Source: Apostichopus japonicus
Lineage: Eukaryota > Echinodermata > Holothuroidea > Aspidochirotida > Stichopodidae
NCBI RefSeq assembly: GCF_037975245.1
Contig: NC_092570.1
Location: forward strand, 2,685,501 to 2,749,500
Direction of reading: 5' to 3'
Length of the DNA stretch: 64,000 nucleotides
Position 1 is the stretch's first letter, and every line of letters starts with the position of its first letter. The notes beneath the pieces are model-generated. The model did no database searches. It saw only the letters and a program-made list of their open reading frames with translations, and was not told where the DNA came from. A program made the translations under genes and the position numbers. Shown here piece after piece: positions 9,005 through 21,940 of this stretch.

Positions 9005-11640
9005 ATTCAATTCTTACGGCATACATATCGACAGGAGGATACGGGTATTAAAGAATACTTACGGGCGGCCTCACAAAACTATGCAAAGAAATTCTATGCG
9101 GGCTGCATAGATAAGTACCCGAAGAATAAAGGGTCTCGTGTAGACATTTTGTTCCGCGGTGTTCTTATCGAGTATATAGCTGTCCAATTGATTAAGTTGT
9201 AGAGAGTAAGCACATGTAAGCGAAAATAGCTGATCAGTACTGTTGCTATCGTAAATTCTCTTTACCACAGTAAATGGTTGAGGATAGCAAAAAAAGCCCG
9301 TAGCAATATGAAGACTAGCGAACCAATATCTGATGATTCGAAGGTATTTTTGAAAAGAATAATAGGTATAGTGCCTTGCATTGGCTTCATTACCGGTATA
9401 GTGATAGGTACGGGTATATTTGTGTCTCCTACGGGAATTCTGAGGGGGGTGAACGGTTCCGTGGGATTAGCATTTATAATATGGATCGTATGTGCTGTCC
9501 TTTCTCTAATTGGAGGACTATGTTACACGGAACTCGCGACGATGTTCTCTAAATCTGGTGGTGAATTCACATACATCAAAGAAGCATTCGGTCCTACTCT
9601 GGCCTACCTACGCGTGTGGACAGTGTTAATGATTCTCTCTCCAGCCGATATGGCGATCCAGGCACTCACCGTGGCGACGTATCTAACCACGCCTTTCCTC
9701 GGACAGTGTACGGAGGCGCCATACTGGAGTGTTCGACTCATCGCCCTTTGCGTATTTAGTAAGTAAATGCAATGTAACAAGGTCATGAAGTGTTTGTACA
9801 AATAGAATATATCATACATTATCTGCTCGCCTTGTATCATCCACGATTTCTTAACCCCCTCCCTACCCCTTCCCGTCCCCTTACACCATTAAGACACGCG
9901 TTACTTTGCCTCTCCAACAAGGTTCTGCTTTTCCCCTTTCCCTGCTATACAGTTAGATAATTTTCTTTGCCAAACCCTAAACTTCCCTTGCTCGAACTTT
10001 TCCGCTTCACTTTTGCCTGCATGCCTCCATCCCTCTTCCCAAATTATAGTTGTCTCGTCACAACACCCCCCCCCCCCCCATCAATATAGTATCTACATGT
10101 TAATTTTTATTCTAAGGAGTGAGAGTATCCCCAATGATAACGTTTTTTTTTAGCTTATTGTGAATTTCTGCAAGTTTAACTTTTAGAGAGTGAACAAAAC
10201 TAACTGGCCCTAGCCCTATAAGTAGAGCACACCACGATCGCCTTGGCGCAAAGCCTTCATCGGGTGGGGTCTAGGGTCCGCCTTATGTTTTAGAAATTAC
10301 ATGACCAAACAAGGAAAGGTAAAATACCAAAAATTGTATTGGGTAAAATCACTTTGCAGAGGGAAAATAGGACTTAACGTTACTTTATAAGCTCTGCTTT
10401 ATTCATTGTTTTACACAGCTGGTAATTGGAGATATATAAGCACGCTAGGGCATCCTGATGATAGCCGTAGTCTATATACGCTGAGGGAAGGCATATGGGG
10501 AATTGAGGTGTAAATTAATTGTTAGGACGTGTTACCAGTAGTTGTTTTACATATCACAAAGGGACCTACTGGGGGGGGGGGGGCAATTAGCTGAGTGAGT
10601 GGGCGGTGTATAGGGGAATGTGCCTCAATATCCTTAGTTTAAACACTGGGGCACTGGTAGACCTATAAAAAAACATATAGACGTCATAGTTACATTTAAG
10701 AACCGTAGAACCTGCAGGTTCTCCCACTCGAAAATAACAACTATTGTTCATTGTAGCTTTGCATTCTATCACGAGATTAAGGTGTAAGCCCTCGAGAGGT
10801 GTCCCTGCATTTCGTAATAAAACAGATATCACCATTCACTTTGCAGACTCAGGTATATAGTTCTTACTTGGGATGGGGTCGACGGATCAACGAATCAGTG
10901 TTCAATGACATATCCAGGATAACGCATGCAGCGACGATTCCTGTAAAGAGTATACTTGAATACAACAAATATTGTTCACTACGGTAGCTTTGTATTATGT
11001 CACAAGACAGATGTCTAATGCAATGAGAGTAGTCTTTGTAATTTTTTTCGAACTGACATGGAGAATTCTATATTTGCTAAATAGACTTACCTAAAGTTCT
11101 TTTCTATTTGCATATGAAACATGTAAACTGTCTGTCCAATTCAGTTTTGTATACATGCTTACTGCGTTGTACATTATTTTGTCTATTATTTCGTCGCCGT
11201 TAATTATATCTCTCAAGTAATATCCCACCGCTGCCACCGTATATAAGTAGCCGGTTTAAAGTACTGGGGAAATATTTAAGATTCGGTAACGTAACCCGTG
11301 GTTTATATAGCATATTTATGTATAACATTATGACACGATACCAGTCATTGTAAAGCTGCATCGCGTTGTAACTTTGTGTAATCATGAAACTATCCATGCA
11401 AGCCTTAATTTAAGTGTAGTTGGATAACCTCTCAATTTAAAACTAAGAGATTTAGGTGGTTGCAGACATGTTTCAATATCTAATTAGTTAGTTATTAACT
11501 GTTCATGGACGCATTAACATGAAAAAAATGAATGTATATGTTGTTTTTGTGTTGCTTCATGGTCTACAATTGTAATATCCGGTATCTGCAGGGGTTTCAA
11601 TTAACATTCATACACAGAGTAATACCATCAGATTGTAATT
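9005..11640. repeat. Segmental duplication, copy A (transporter exon 1a unit)
   Basis: About 2.6 kb collinear with 12278-15450. Shared landmarks in order include CATATCGACAGG, the transporter first coding exon, a poly-C tract followed by TCAATATAGTATCTACATG, GGGACCTACTGG, TATTTAAGAACCGTAG, CTGCAGGTTCTCC, GTCGACGGATCAAC, CGTAACCC, and CAATTAACATTCATACACAG near the end. Copy A has unique sequence around 11058-11287 where copy B has a TA microsatellite. Confidence 0.93.
9308..9758 (+). CDS. Alternative or decaying first coding exon (1a) of the SLC7 transporter
   Basis: This exon encodes transmembrane helices 1-4 of the light chain and ends at a GTAAGT donor in phase 1, like exon 1b. Compared with exon 1b the run after GAGGATAGC has seven A's instead of six, so the upstream ATG at 9274 now reads into an early TAG. 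The first in-frame ATG is at 9308, equivalent to residue 12 of the 1b protein. About eight residues differ from 1b, including SPTG here against SPKG in 1b, next to the conserved GTGIF loop. An acceptor-like ACCACAG precedes it at 9270; in copy B it is ACCACCG. It could be an alternative first exon spliced to 16045, or a redundant copy losing function. The GTGIF motif and the heavy-chain cysteine are intact. Confidence 0.65.
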
Positions 11641-12563
11641 TTGGCTGCAACAGAACTAGCTCCAGCTGAAAACGCTGAACTTAAAGAGCATATATCACAT
11701 CCAAACTGAATCTCTGTGTTGTCAGTTATTGGATAAGGTATGATGTAACTGTCATTGATTTTTGGTTCAGGTTGGGGAGGTGGGTGGGGGGGGGGGGTAA
11801 TGGCTGCAACAGAACTAGCTCCAACTGATAACCATGAAGTTCAAGAACTCTCTCACATACAAACTGAATATCTGTGTAGTCAGTGATTGGATATATGATG
11901 TAACTGTCATTGCTGTTCAGATCAGTTAGGGGTTGGTGAGGGGAAGGGGGTCGAGGAGAGGAATGGCTGCAACCGAAATAGCTCCAGCTGATAACACTTG
12001 GATTTGGAGAACTTCTGTTTAAAGCTTTGGGTATCAGATGAAAAGGGAAAGGACCAAAGCGGAATTCGGTTTTGAAAAACAGTGCGGCAGTTGTGAACAG
12101 AATGGTATACTGTAAATAATGCCATACTGTGAGCTACAGAGATAAAATTTATTTCAAAAGCTACGAGCTAACGCAATTATCATTGTAAAAGAAGTGTCTT
12201 CCTTTAGACTTAATTGTTTCTTGTGTTGTTTGTTTACTGTCTCTCGCCGTTTGAAGTTTCATCACAGTATCAATATGTCCATGCATTCAATTCTACAGCA
12301 AACATATCGACAGGGGGATACGGGTATTAACTAATATTTTATATACGCACTGGCGGCCTCACAAAACTTTGCAAAGCAATTCTATCCCGGCTGCATATAA
12401 GTACCCGCAGAATAAAGAGTCGTTTGTAGAAATTTTATTCCTGCGGTGTTCTTATCGAGTATATAGCTGTTCACTTGAGTTTTGAAGTGTAGAGAGTAAG
12501 CACATGTACGCGATAATAGCTGATCAATATTGTTACTATCGTAAATTCTCTTAACCACCGTAG
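9759..12563. other. Non-coding sequence between transporter exons 1a and 1b
   Basis: Holds the remainder of duplication copy A, poly-C and poly-G tracts (about 10066-10079 and 10570-10583), the second ANKRD39-tail block (11641-12274) and the start of copy B. If exon 1a is used it is intronic. No other coding exon was found. Confidence 0.6.
11641..12274 (+). repeat. Displaced ANKRD39-tail block between the two transporter exon-1 units
   Basis: Carries three diverged copies of the ANKRD39 C-terminal mini-ORF and flank (near 11643, 11801 and 11962), then the same flank as 4966-5230. One copy has a deletion that shifts the frame near its end. The block ends at AGTATCAATA and is joined directly to copy B of the transporter unit. 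Confidence 0.9.
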
Positions 12564-15024
12564 ATGGTTGAGGAAAGCAAAAAAGCCTGTAGCAATATGA
12601 AGACTAGCGAACCAATATCTGATGATTCGAAGGTATTTTTGAGAAGAATCATAGGTATAGTGCCTTGCATTGGATTCATTATCGGTATAGTGATAGGTAC
12701 GGGTATATTTGTGTCCCCTAAGGGAATTCTGAGGGGGGTGAACGGTTCCGTGGGATTAGCATTCATAATATGGATCGTATGTGCCGTCCTTTCGCTATTT
12801 GGTGGACTATGTTACACGGAACTCGCGGCCATGTTCTCTAAATCTGGTGGTGAATTCACATACATCAAAGAAGCATTCGGTCCTACTCTGGCCTACCTAC
12901 GCGTGTGGACAGTGTTAATGATTCTCTCTCCAGCCGATATGGCGATCCAGGCACTCACTGTGGCGACGTATCTAACCACGCCTTTCCTCGGACAGTGTAC
13001 GGAGACGCCATATTGGACTGTTCGACTCATCGCCCTTTGCGTAGTTAGTAAGTAAATGCAATGTCACAGGGTCATGAAGTGTTTGTACAAACATAATATA
13101 TCATACACTCTCTGCTCGCCGTTATCATCCACGATTTTATCCCCCTCCCTACCCATTCCCGTCCTCTTTACGCCATTGAGACTCGCATTACTTTGCCCCT
13201 CCAACAAGGTTATGCTTTTCCCTTTTCCCTTCTATGCGGTTAGATAATTTTCTTTGCCAATCCCTAAACTTCCCTTGCTCGACCTTTTCCGCTTCACTTT
13301 TGCCTGCATGCCTCCATCCCTATTCCCAAATTGTAGTTGTCTCGTCACAACACCCCCCCCCCCCCCCATCAATATAGTATCTACATGTTCATTTTTATTC
13401 TAAGGAGTGAGACTATCCCCAGTGATAACATTTTTTTGAGCTTATTGTGAATTTCTGCAAGTTTAACTTTTAGAGAGTGAACAAAACTAACTGGCCCTAG
13501 CCCTAAGTAGAGCACACCACGATCGCCTTGGCGCAAAGCCTTCATTGGGTGGGGTCTAGGGGCCCGCATTATGTTTAAAAACGTACATGTCCAAAAAAGG
13601 AAAGGTAAAATACGACATTTTTTATTCGGTAAAATCACTTTGCAGGGGGAAAATAGGACTTTACGTTACTTTATAAGCTCTGCTTTATTCATTGTTTTAC
13701 ACTAGGTAATTGGAGATATATAAGCACGCTAGGGCATGCTGATGATATCCGTAGTTTATATATGCTGAGGGAAGCATATGGGGAACTGAGGTGTAAATTA
13801 ATTGTACGATTTGTGTCATCATTATTTTTTTTAAATGTCACAAAGGGACCTACTGGAGGGGTGGGGGTGGGGAGGGGAAGGAGGTTAATTACAGGACTGT
13901 ACCTCAATATCCTTAGTTAAAACATTGGGGCACTGGTAGGCCTATATAAAATATATTGAGGTCATAATTATATTTAAGAACCGTAGTTTCACATTAGCCT
14001 GGTACACAGTTCACGCAGGTTAAATCTTAGGAGCTCTCTACGTTTATGGTTATTCTAAGAAAACTCGTGAAAACCAAAAACAAACGCACGGTCATCGCAT
14101 CTGCGATCGTTCATATATACGTGATTAGTGGTTAAAATCTTGTGTTCTTTTCAAACACCATTCATACAATACGTGCCTAGAATCTTGTGTTTGTACACTA
14201 TACTGACTAATGAAATCAGGAGAAATGATATACTCATTTTGTTAACACTAACTGAAATAGCGTATTGTTCAGGCGTTCACATGATCGATCGTATAGGCCT
14301 ACTTTCATTTAGGAAGTGAAATCTCACAGGAACAGCCCCCACCCCGCAGATTACGGTCATGTACTTGGTATCAGTTATCTTAATCACAAATAAAATATTT
14401 TGTGAACATAATTAAGTACATGACTACTAAACTAGAACTTGAGGTATGATGAGTAATATAGTTTTAACAACAACATGACTAGCAGCGGAAAAAAGTGTTG
14501 CTGGGATGGTGTTTGAGTTATTAACATTGGGTCTGAAACTAGCCGGTTGCTTTGTATGTTTCTCCATGCATGATTACACAAGTAAGGCAAGACATTGTCT
14601 ACAGATGTATATTTTCATGTCTACGGGTCAATGAATATATAAATATATAAGTAGTTTATTCACCTGCAGGTTCTCCTTTGTTAAATAATACACTCGAATA
14701 TAACAAATATTGTTCACTGTAGCTTTGCATTCTATCACGAGATAAAGGTGTAAGCCCTCGAGAGGTGTACCTGCATTTCTTAACAAAACAGATATCACCA
14801 TGCACTTTGCAGACTCAGGTCTATTTTTTCTGACTTGGGATGGAGTCGACGGATCAACTAATCAGTGTATGACATATCCAGGGTAACGCATTCACTTGCG
14901 ATTCCTGTAAAGAGTATACTTGAATACAAATCATATTGTTCACTATACGGTAGCTTTGTATTATGTCACACTATAGATGTGTAATGCAATGAGAGTGGTC
15001 TTTGTATTTCTTTTCGAACGGACA

Positions 15025-15086
<62 letters not shown>

Positions 15087-18000
15087 GTAACGTAACCCAT
15101 GGTTTATATAGCGTATTATTTATGTATAACATATTACACGAAACCGGTCTCTTTAGAGCTGAATTGCGTTGTAAACTTTGTGTAATCATGGACCTATCCA
15201 TGCAAGCAAGCCTGTATTGAAGTGTAATTTTATCACCTATCATTTTAAAACTGAAAGATTTAAGTGCATGGTTGGAGGCATTCAATATTTAATTAGTTAT
15301 AGTTATTAACCGTTAATTGACGCACGAAAGAGAAAAATTGAATGTATATGTTGCTTTTGTGTTGCTTCATTGTCACCAATGGTAATATCCGGTATCTGCA
15401 GGAGTTTCAATTAACATTCATACACAGAGTGATACAATCAGCTTGTAACATTGGGTATTGAGGGAAGTGGGGGCTGCTGACATGTTTGTTCGACAAAAGT
15501 TTATAAAATAATTGTCCAAACAAACCGGGCGGAAATGATCGACCCATTCCATGATTGAGAACGCTTATATATGTATGTCGAAATTCTTATGTATCTCTTC
15601 ACATCTAAGTTTTTCGATTTAATCATGGATTTAATCAGGGAGTAATCATGAAAAGGATCCGAGGTCCAGCGCCTGGTTCAAGCGTCAGGGTCAAGCACCG
15701 GTGTTGGGTGTAGAGGCTCCACCCGTCCCACACCAAACTTCAATAGTACTCATTAGCACAACCTGGCGTTTGGACCTTATTATATGGAATCTAATTTATC
15801 GACTCAGAATCCACATATAAACGTCTAAGATTTGATATCTATTTAAGGAGTGATGCCCACGTACCCATACATGTAGTCGACATAAGGACCCCATAGCCAC
15901 CCCATCTATTCTAAATCTTAGATCCGCACCTGCATGTAGTTTAACCCCCGCCCCCCCCCCCTCACCACATCATTCTCGTCATACCCTTAGTTCTTATCAA
16001 ACTTTTGTTCCCTCTATCCATAACCGTATTCTCTTCTTTCAAAGGTCTGATTATATTTGTCAACTCAACCAGCGTGCCTTTGACCTCTCATCTCCAAGTA
16101 TTGATGACTGCAGCCAAGACCGTGGGTCTCCTCATCATCATCATTACTGGCTTCGTGAACCTTTTGCAAGGAAATACGTCTAATTTTGACCAACCTTTTC
16201 AAGTCAAAGACTTCGATTTTAATCTATTGCCTTCTGCGTTTTATGCCGGAATGTTTGCTTATTCTGGTTGGTAAGTGTTTCCTCAGTTTTGCGATACATT
16301 TGCTGTATTATCTTGAGCTAGAATGGACTCCCAAATCAAAATGAGATTGTTTTTCTAGAGTTTTTTGTCTGATACAAAGTCAAAATTATCACGACATTCT
16401 TATTGTATTTTCACACAATGTCCTTCCTTAGCCAACATGGCGTATATTCTATTTTTTGTTATCTTATTCTAAATGAAACATTTGATATATTCTCGTAGAT
16501 CTGTTATTTCGTGAAACAAAAAGCACAGCTTCAACAGACACATCATGAACTATGTTAATATGCCTTTTAAAGGTTGGTTCAAAATACCCAACTAATAATT
16601 CCGTTTGAAATCCGAAAATATATTTGTTGATATCTTCAATTAATTTTGCAACTTTCTCTTAATAATCTTAGGGATAACATAACTTGCATCACCGAAGAAA
16701 TAAAGAAACCAGAAAAGTAAGTATACATATTTATTGCTGTCGCTATGTTCATTGTCGGTTTTGATGTTCTCCAAAAAGTCCCGTTTTCTTTGTTATCTCT
16801 CTTTCTGTATATTTAATGTTTTTACTGTAAACTAGAAAAGTTAAATAACCACAGTTAAATTATTCTGTCTTCTGTCAAATTCACTTATTTTCTTTACACT
16901 CTGCTTGCAATCAATTTTTATTTTCGAATAACTGAATAATTTTATATAGATTTTAAGAAACCAAGATGGAAAGACGGTGAATATACTAAAATTGGAATCA
17001 ACACAAGAAATAAATAACAGGGTTTTCAGAGAATTTCCAGGATTTTAAAGAGAAGGCGCTGCGACCCTGCGTCCGCAAGATGTCAAATCAATTTTACTAC
17101 TTGAATTCTTAAGTGAAGTAAAAGAGGAACAGAGGTGTACCTCCCCACACACTCTGGATCCGCGATTGCAGGTTTTGCTTTCATTTGGTAAGATAAGACT
17201 TTTCCTTTCAAATCACAATTTCCGTTAGAATGAAAAGAAAAGCCATGATGAAAGAGGAACATAATCATTTCTGAGTTGCAATAATATAGATATATGTATG
17301 AAAACATTTTTTTTGTTAAATTTTATTTTCAGAACCATTACCAAAGCGATGATAATTTCTTTGGTTTTAGTTACTGTAATATATCTCCTGACTAACGTTG
17401 CTTACTTGACTGCAATGACGCCTTCCGATATACTAGGATCTGATGTGGTAGCGGCGGTAAGACTGAAAAACAAAACAAAAAACGTATTATATTTAAAGTA
17501 AACAACATGGCACAATAGACAGAAATATTTTATACAAACTCTATTAGTTTAATGGATAATTATTATTATTATTAAAAATATAACAAAATTCTTTTACCTT
17601 TGTATTTACACATGACATAAAATTAACACGCTAACATGAACAATGGAACTAGCCGGGGCACCAACCATGCTGGGCAAGAAATTGTACTAACAAACCATAG
17701 TGTTGGGTTTAATGAGGTAGAACGAAGGTATAAGAACACTGCTATGGACAGAATTCCAACACTTTTATATTACGATTTTGTAAGCATAAGAATCAAAATT
17801 TGTGAGCCAAGGATAACATTGGGTGAATAATTGACAGTTTCAAGTTGGCTATCATGATTGTGTGTGTCACTACATGCTAATGTCAACACAAGGCGAGTCG
17901 CGTACAAGTTTTGTACCACACGTGGACATCGTTATACGGCTAAACAAACTTGTTGTACGAGTATGACGGCATTGGTACGATTATAAATTGAACTATTTCT

Positions 18001-21000
18001 AGCACGAGTATGAGTACAATGTTCCAAGCGCGAGTATCAATACAAGGCTCTAAACGCGACAATGCGTACCAGGTTTTAAGTGCAAATGTGAGCATAACGG
18101 CTCTAAGCGTGATTATGAGTACAAGGCTCTGAGTGTGAGTATGAGTACAAGGCTCTAAGTGTGAGTATGAGTAAACGGCTCTGAGTGTGAGTATGAGTAC
18201 ATGGCTCTAAACGTGAGTAGGAGTACAATGCTCTAAGCGTGATTATGAGTACAAGGCTCTAAGTGTGAGCATAAGTACGAGGCTCTGAGTGTGAGTATGA
18301 GTACAAGGCTCTAAGCCTGAGTATGAGTACAAGTCTGTAAGCGTGAGTATGGGTACAAGACTCTTAGCGCGAGTGTGAGTATAACTATAAAGTAGAGTAA
18401 AACAAGCCTTCAGTACGAGTACAAATCCAAAAAGGAGTACCACCTCAGACAACTACCCTAGGATATGAGCACCCGTGCGGATTCACCAGCATCATAACGT
18501 CTAGCCACAGGCAATGTTAAGCACCTTCTTTCAATTATTGTCTACACAATTAGTTCTTACATCTTGAAATAGAAACTAAGAACACATGATGATGATGAAG
18601 ACGATGACGACGATGACGACGACGACGTTGACGACATCGTTGAAGACGTTGAAGACGTTGACGACAATGACTAAGCTGACGACGAAGTTGACGACGATGA
18701 TGACGACAACGACGACGATGACGACGACGACGACGACGATGACGACGACCCATCAAAATACCAACCTAAAATATGAACAGCTATTTTCGATAAAAAATAG
18801 GATTAAATATTATCAGTTTATAGACGAATTAAAAATAAAAATTTACTTAGGAAACAGACAATCCAAACAGAAACGATTTTTATTCCTTTTAAACTCCAGC
18901 CTTTGTTTGTATTTCTTCAAAGGACTTTGCTGAAGCTACACTTGGCCAGTTTTCTTGGATGATATGGTTGTTTGTCGCCCTCAGTGCAGCGGGTAGCCTT
19001 AATGGTGGCGCGTTTGCAAGAGGACGAATGTATTTCGTTGCTTCGAGAGAAGGACTACTCCCTGAGGTGATATCAATGGTTCACATTGGATGGAAAACAC
19101 CGCTCCCATCGATGGCGTTTTCGGTGAGTCCAAGTATTGCTCTACGAAAAGGAAATATATTTTCGACGTTTCACCTATCTAAATTACTAGATACAAAATA
19201 TAACTCATTATAGTAAAAAGTAACATATTTATTTTTAAATATTAACTCTCCAGCTACCCCTTACGGTGATAATGCTTCTGTCCGGCAACCTATGGGAGCT
19301 GCTCACCTTCTCATCATTTATTGACACAGCATTTATTGTGGTGACACTTTGTGCCATACCATATTTTCGATGGAAAAGACCGGACCAACCGCGTCCATTC
19401 AAGGTTCGTATAGACGATACAGTTAAACTCCCATACATATTAGAGATTAACATATATCGTAGGTCTTCGCATTTTTAAAAGAAATTGTAGCGAAGTCTAG
19501 TAAGTTAAATGAAAGAAATGATGTCTAGTTATCGTCTTGATCGGTTAATATTCATTGTTGAGATATATTGTTTTTAAAATGATTCATTTTTATTTATAGA
19601 AGAAGCCCTTGTCCTCTATAGCGCAACATTTCGAGACGTCACACATGGACAACACATCAAACTGTTATTTTGTTTTTATTCTATATTTTTTATGCTGATG
19701 CAATAATGACCCTTCGACAGCTTGAAATCACTAATTCCTAACATACCAACGTAGAATTAAAGTATTATATTGATATTGAGGGGCAGCTGAGCAAGCTTTA
19801 ATTTGGGACGACACGAACGTCGAGGGCCAGTTGGAAATGTTAGTTCTGTTTGAGGGAGCAATGCACAAAGTTACCACCAAACCACGAAATGGGGTTCATT
19901 AGTGCATTCCGTACAAAGAAATCCAGTGCTCAATAAAATGGCCATTTTTAACAATTGTTTAATACAACACTTTAAAGCGGGAACTATTTATTACCAACTA
20001 AATGGCAGTTCTTACTTATGAGAAGGGGCACGTTTGAGGGTCTTTCCTTTACAAACCGAGAGGTAGGAGATGGGGTGGATGGAATTTGTCTTTTAAGTCC
20101 TCCCGGCTCTGACGTCCCTTGTTAGTGTGCGTGTATAACATCAAAAAATGTTACGCAATGTATTCATCGCAATAAAGTATTGTGCTTTCTCTCAAATTCA
20201 TCTTCGTCAGTTTTTCTTATATTTACAAAACAAATCTTGCATATGGGTTTTAATCAAAGCTGCAGTATGAAATGTTTCCACGAAGCAACGAAGGTAGTAC
20301 TGAATAACCTAGCAGTGACCTGATTAATTTGCAGATGACATTGCAAGGGTCCTACCTGGACCACGTAAAATTTTATCACATGGGTTCTACTCTTAACGCG
20401 TAAGGTTGGCATGAAATATACATTTCCGAGAAGTCGAATGAGAATTTTGTTTCAGAATACAAAACAAAAAAGTGTGTTCCTTAATTATACGTGTTCTGCC
20501 GTGCAAGCAGTTATTTTCGTTATAAATATATTTTTACTTTGTTTTCATATAAAGCCAACTTACGTTACCCCTATCAACATAATCGAACTAACCAAAGCTT
20601 CAGGGTACAAGGACTATTGCACGTGCTTTTATCTTTTCTTATGTATATCTTTGTCTCCAATTACGGGCCCAAAACCAGACGTCTGAAAAAACAGTTCAAA
20701 CAATTAGATTTCTTATGCGGTCGTGGGAACCAGGAGAAAGGTCAAGAGTACAAAGGGGGTCAATAACCTTGCAGGTGTTTGATAAAGCTTAAAGGGGTAT
20801 ATGGTAATCCATATCACTTCATGGCAGTATATATGGGGCTCTGCATCAAACACAACATATTTTAACATCTAAAGACATGTTAACTACATAATATTATCAA
20901 CATTTACTAATTCAATAGTACCAATTTTAATTTTATGGTTCCTTGGATAATTGTAGTCTACCTGTTGAGGGTTTGCTGTGCTCTAACATTGCCAAACAGT

Positions 21001-21851
21001 GTAGACCCTATATACGATTTTAGTAATAGCAACAATTTGAGATATGACGGTCTTCCATCGCTGGCCAATGGATTTGTACCAATGAAGTCTTCGGCTTTGA
21101 GTAAAGCGTTTCTGGTTGCCGTGTTGGACGAATCTAACAGTAATAGTAATTTGTGATCCGCGTTATAGTCATTGCTGACCTTTGCTCAAGGTCATTAAAA
21201 GTGACTCAGTAGTTTTCCCTTTCGAGAAACCAAAAAAGCAGTCACTAGTGCCAGTATAATATTGTTGGCTTCTCATAATGGTTACTATCGTACATTATGT
21301 GAATATACCTTTTTAATTTTTTTATTCTTGCAGGTTCCTCTTGTATTTTGTTTCATATTCATCGTGGTCAGTCTTTTCATTCTAATTATGACGTTTTACA
21401 CCGACTTTTTGCAAGCATTCATTGGTGTCGGGGTAACACTGTTTGGACTTATTTTTTACTACTTTGGCGTCCAATGGAAGACCAAGCCCATCGCTTTAAA
21501 GCGGACAATAAGTAAGTATCGGCATTTTGCGTAACACTTTTTTTTGCCACAGGATGGTGGTCTCGTTATCCAAGTATTAAATGAAAGACAAGGGTGCCTA
21601 AACCCATACTCTGTTACTTAAGAACCGGAACCCGATAAAAACAGAAATGGTGGCAACACGTGGAATATCAAATTATGTGCAAGTAAGACAATACTAGGTA
21701 GAAAATATCGGTTACTTCATGTAGCTTATTAGGAGCAGTCAAAATGACATAAAAAGTATGAAACATTCTACTTGACAGACGTTTATGTCAGATATTATAG
21801 CAGAGTGAACACTATTGATAACGCCGTTTGGTCAAATGAAACTATGATCCG

Positions 21852-21940
<89 letters not shown>

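Larger units (their letters stand above)
12278..15450. repeat. Segmental duplication, copy B (transporter exon 1b unit)
   Basis: Collinear with 9005-11640 but about 0.5 kb longer: it carries roughly 0.68 kb of extra sequence at about 13987-14668 and a TA microsatellite at 15027-15085. The exon portion is nearly identical to copy A at DNA level, and intron portions remain easily alignable, so the duplication looks recent. Confidence 0.93.
13048..16044. other. Transporter intron 1 (after exon 1b)
   Basis: Three-kilobase intron: rest of duplication copy B, the extra segment at 13987-14668, TA repeat at 15027-15085 and about 0.6 kb of unique sequence with a poly-C tract at 15947-15960. It ends with a TTCTTTCAAAG acceptor. 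No additional exon is supported. Confidence 0.75.

Noticed and set aside
18550-18933. Thr/Met-rich and Arg/His-rich ORFs
   Set aside because: Both read through the imperfect GAT/GAC trinucleotide tract; no coding signal outside it.
19604-19702. Alternative transporter exon after exon 6
   Set aside because: A TTTATAG acceptor precedes a phase-0 frame of about 30 codons, but the peptide does not match the family and the regular exon at 21334 does.
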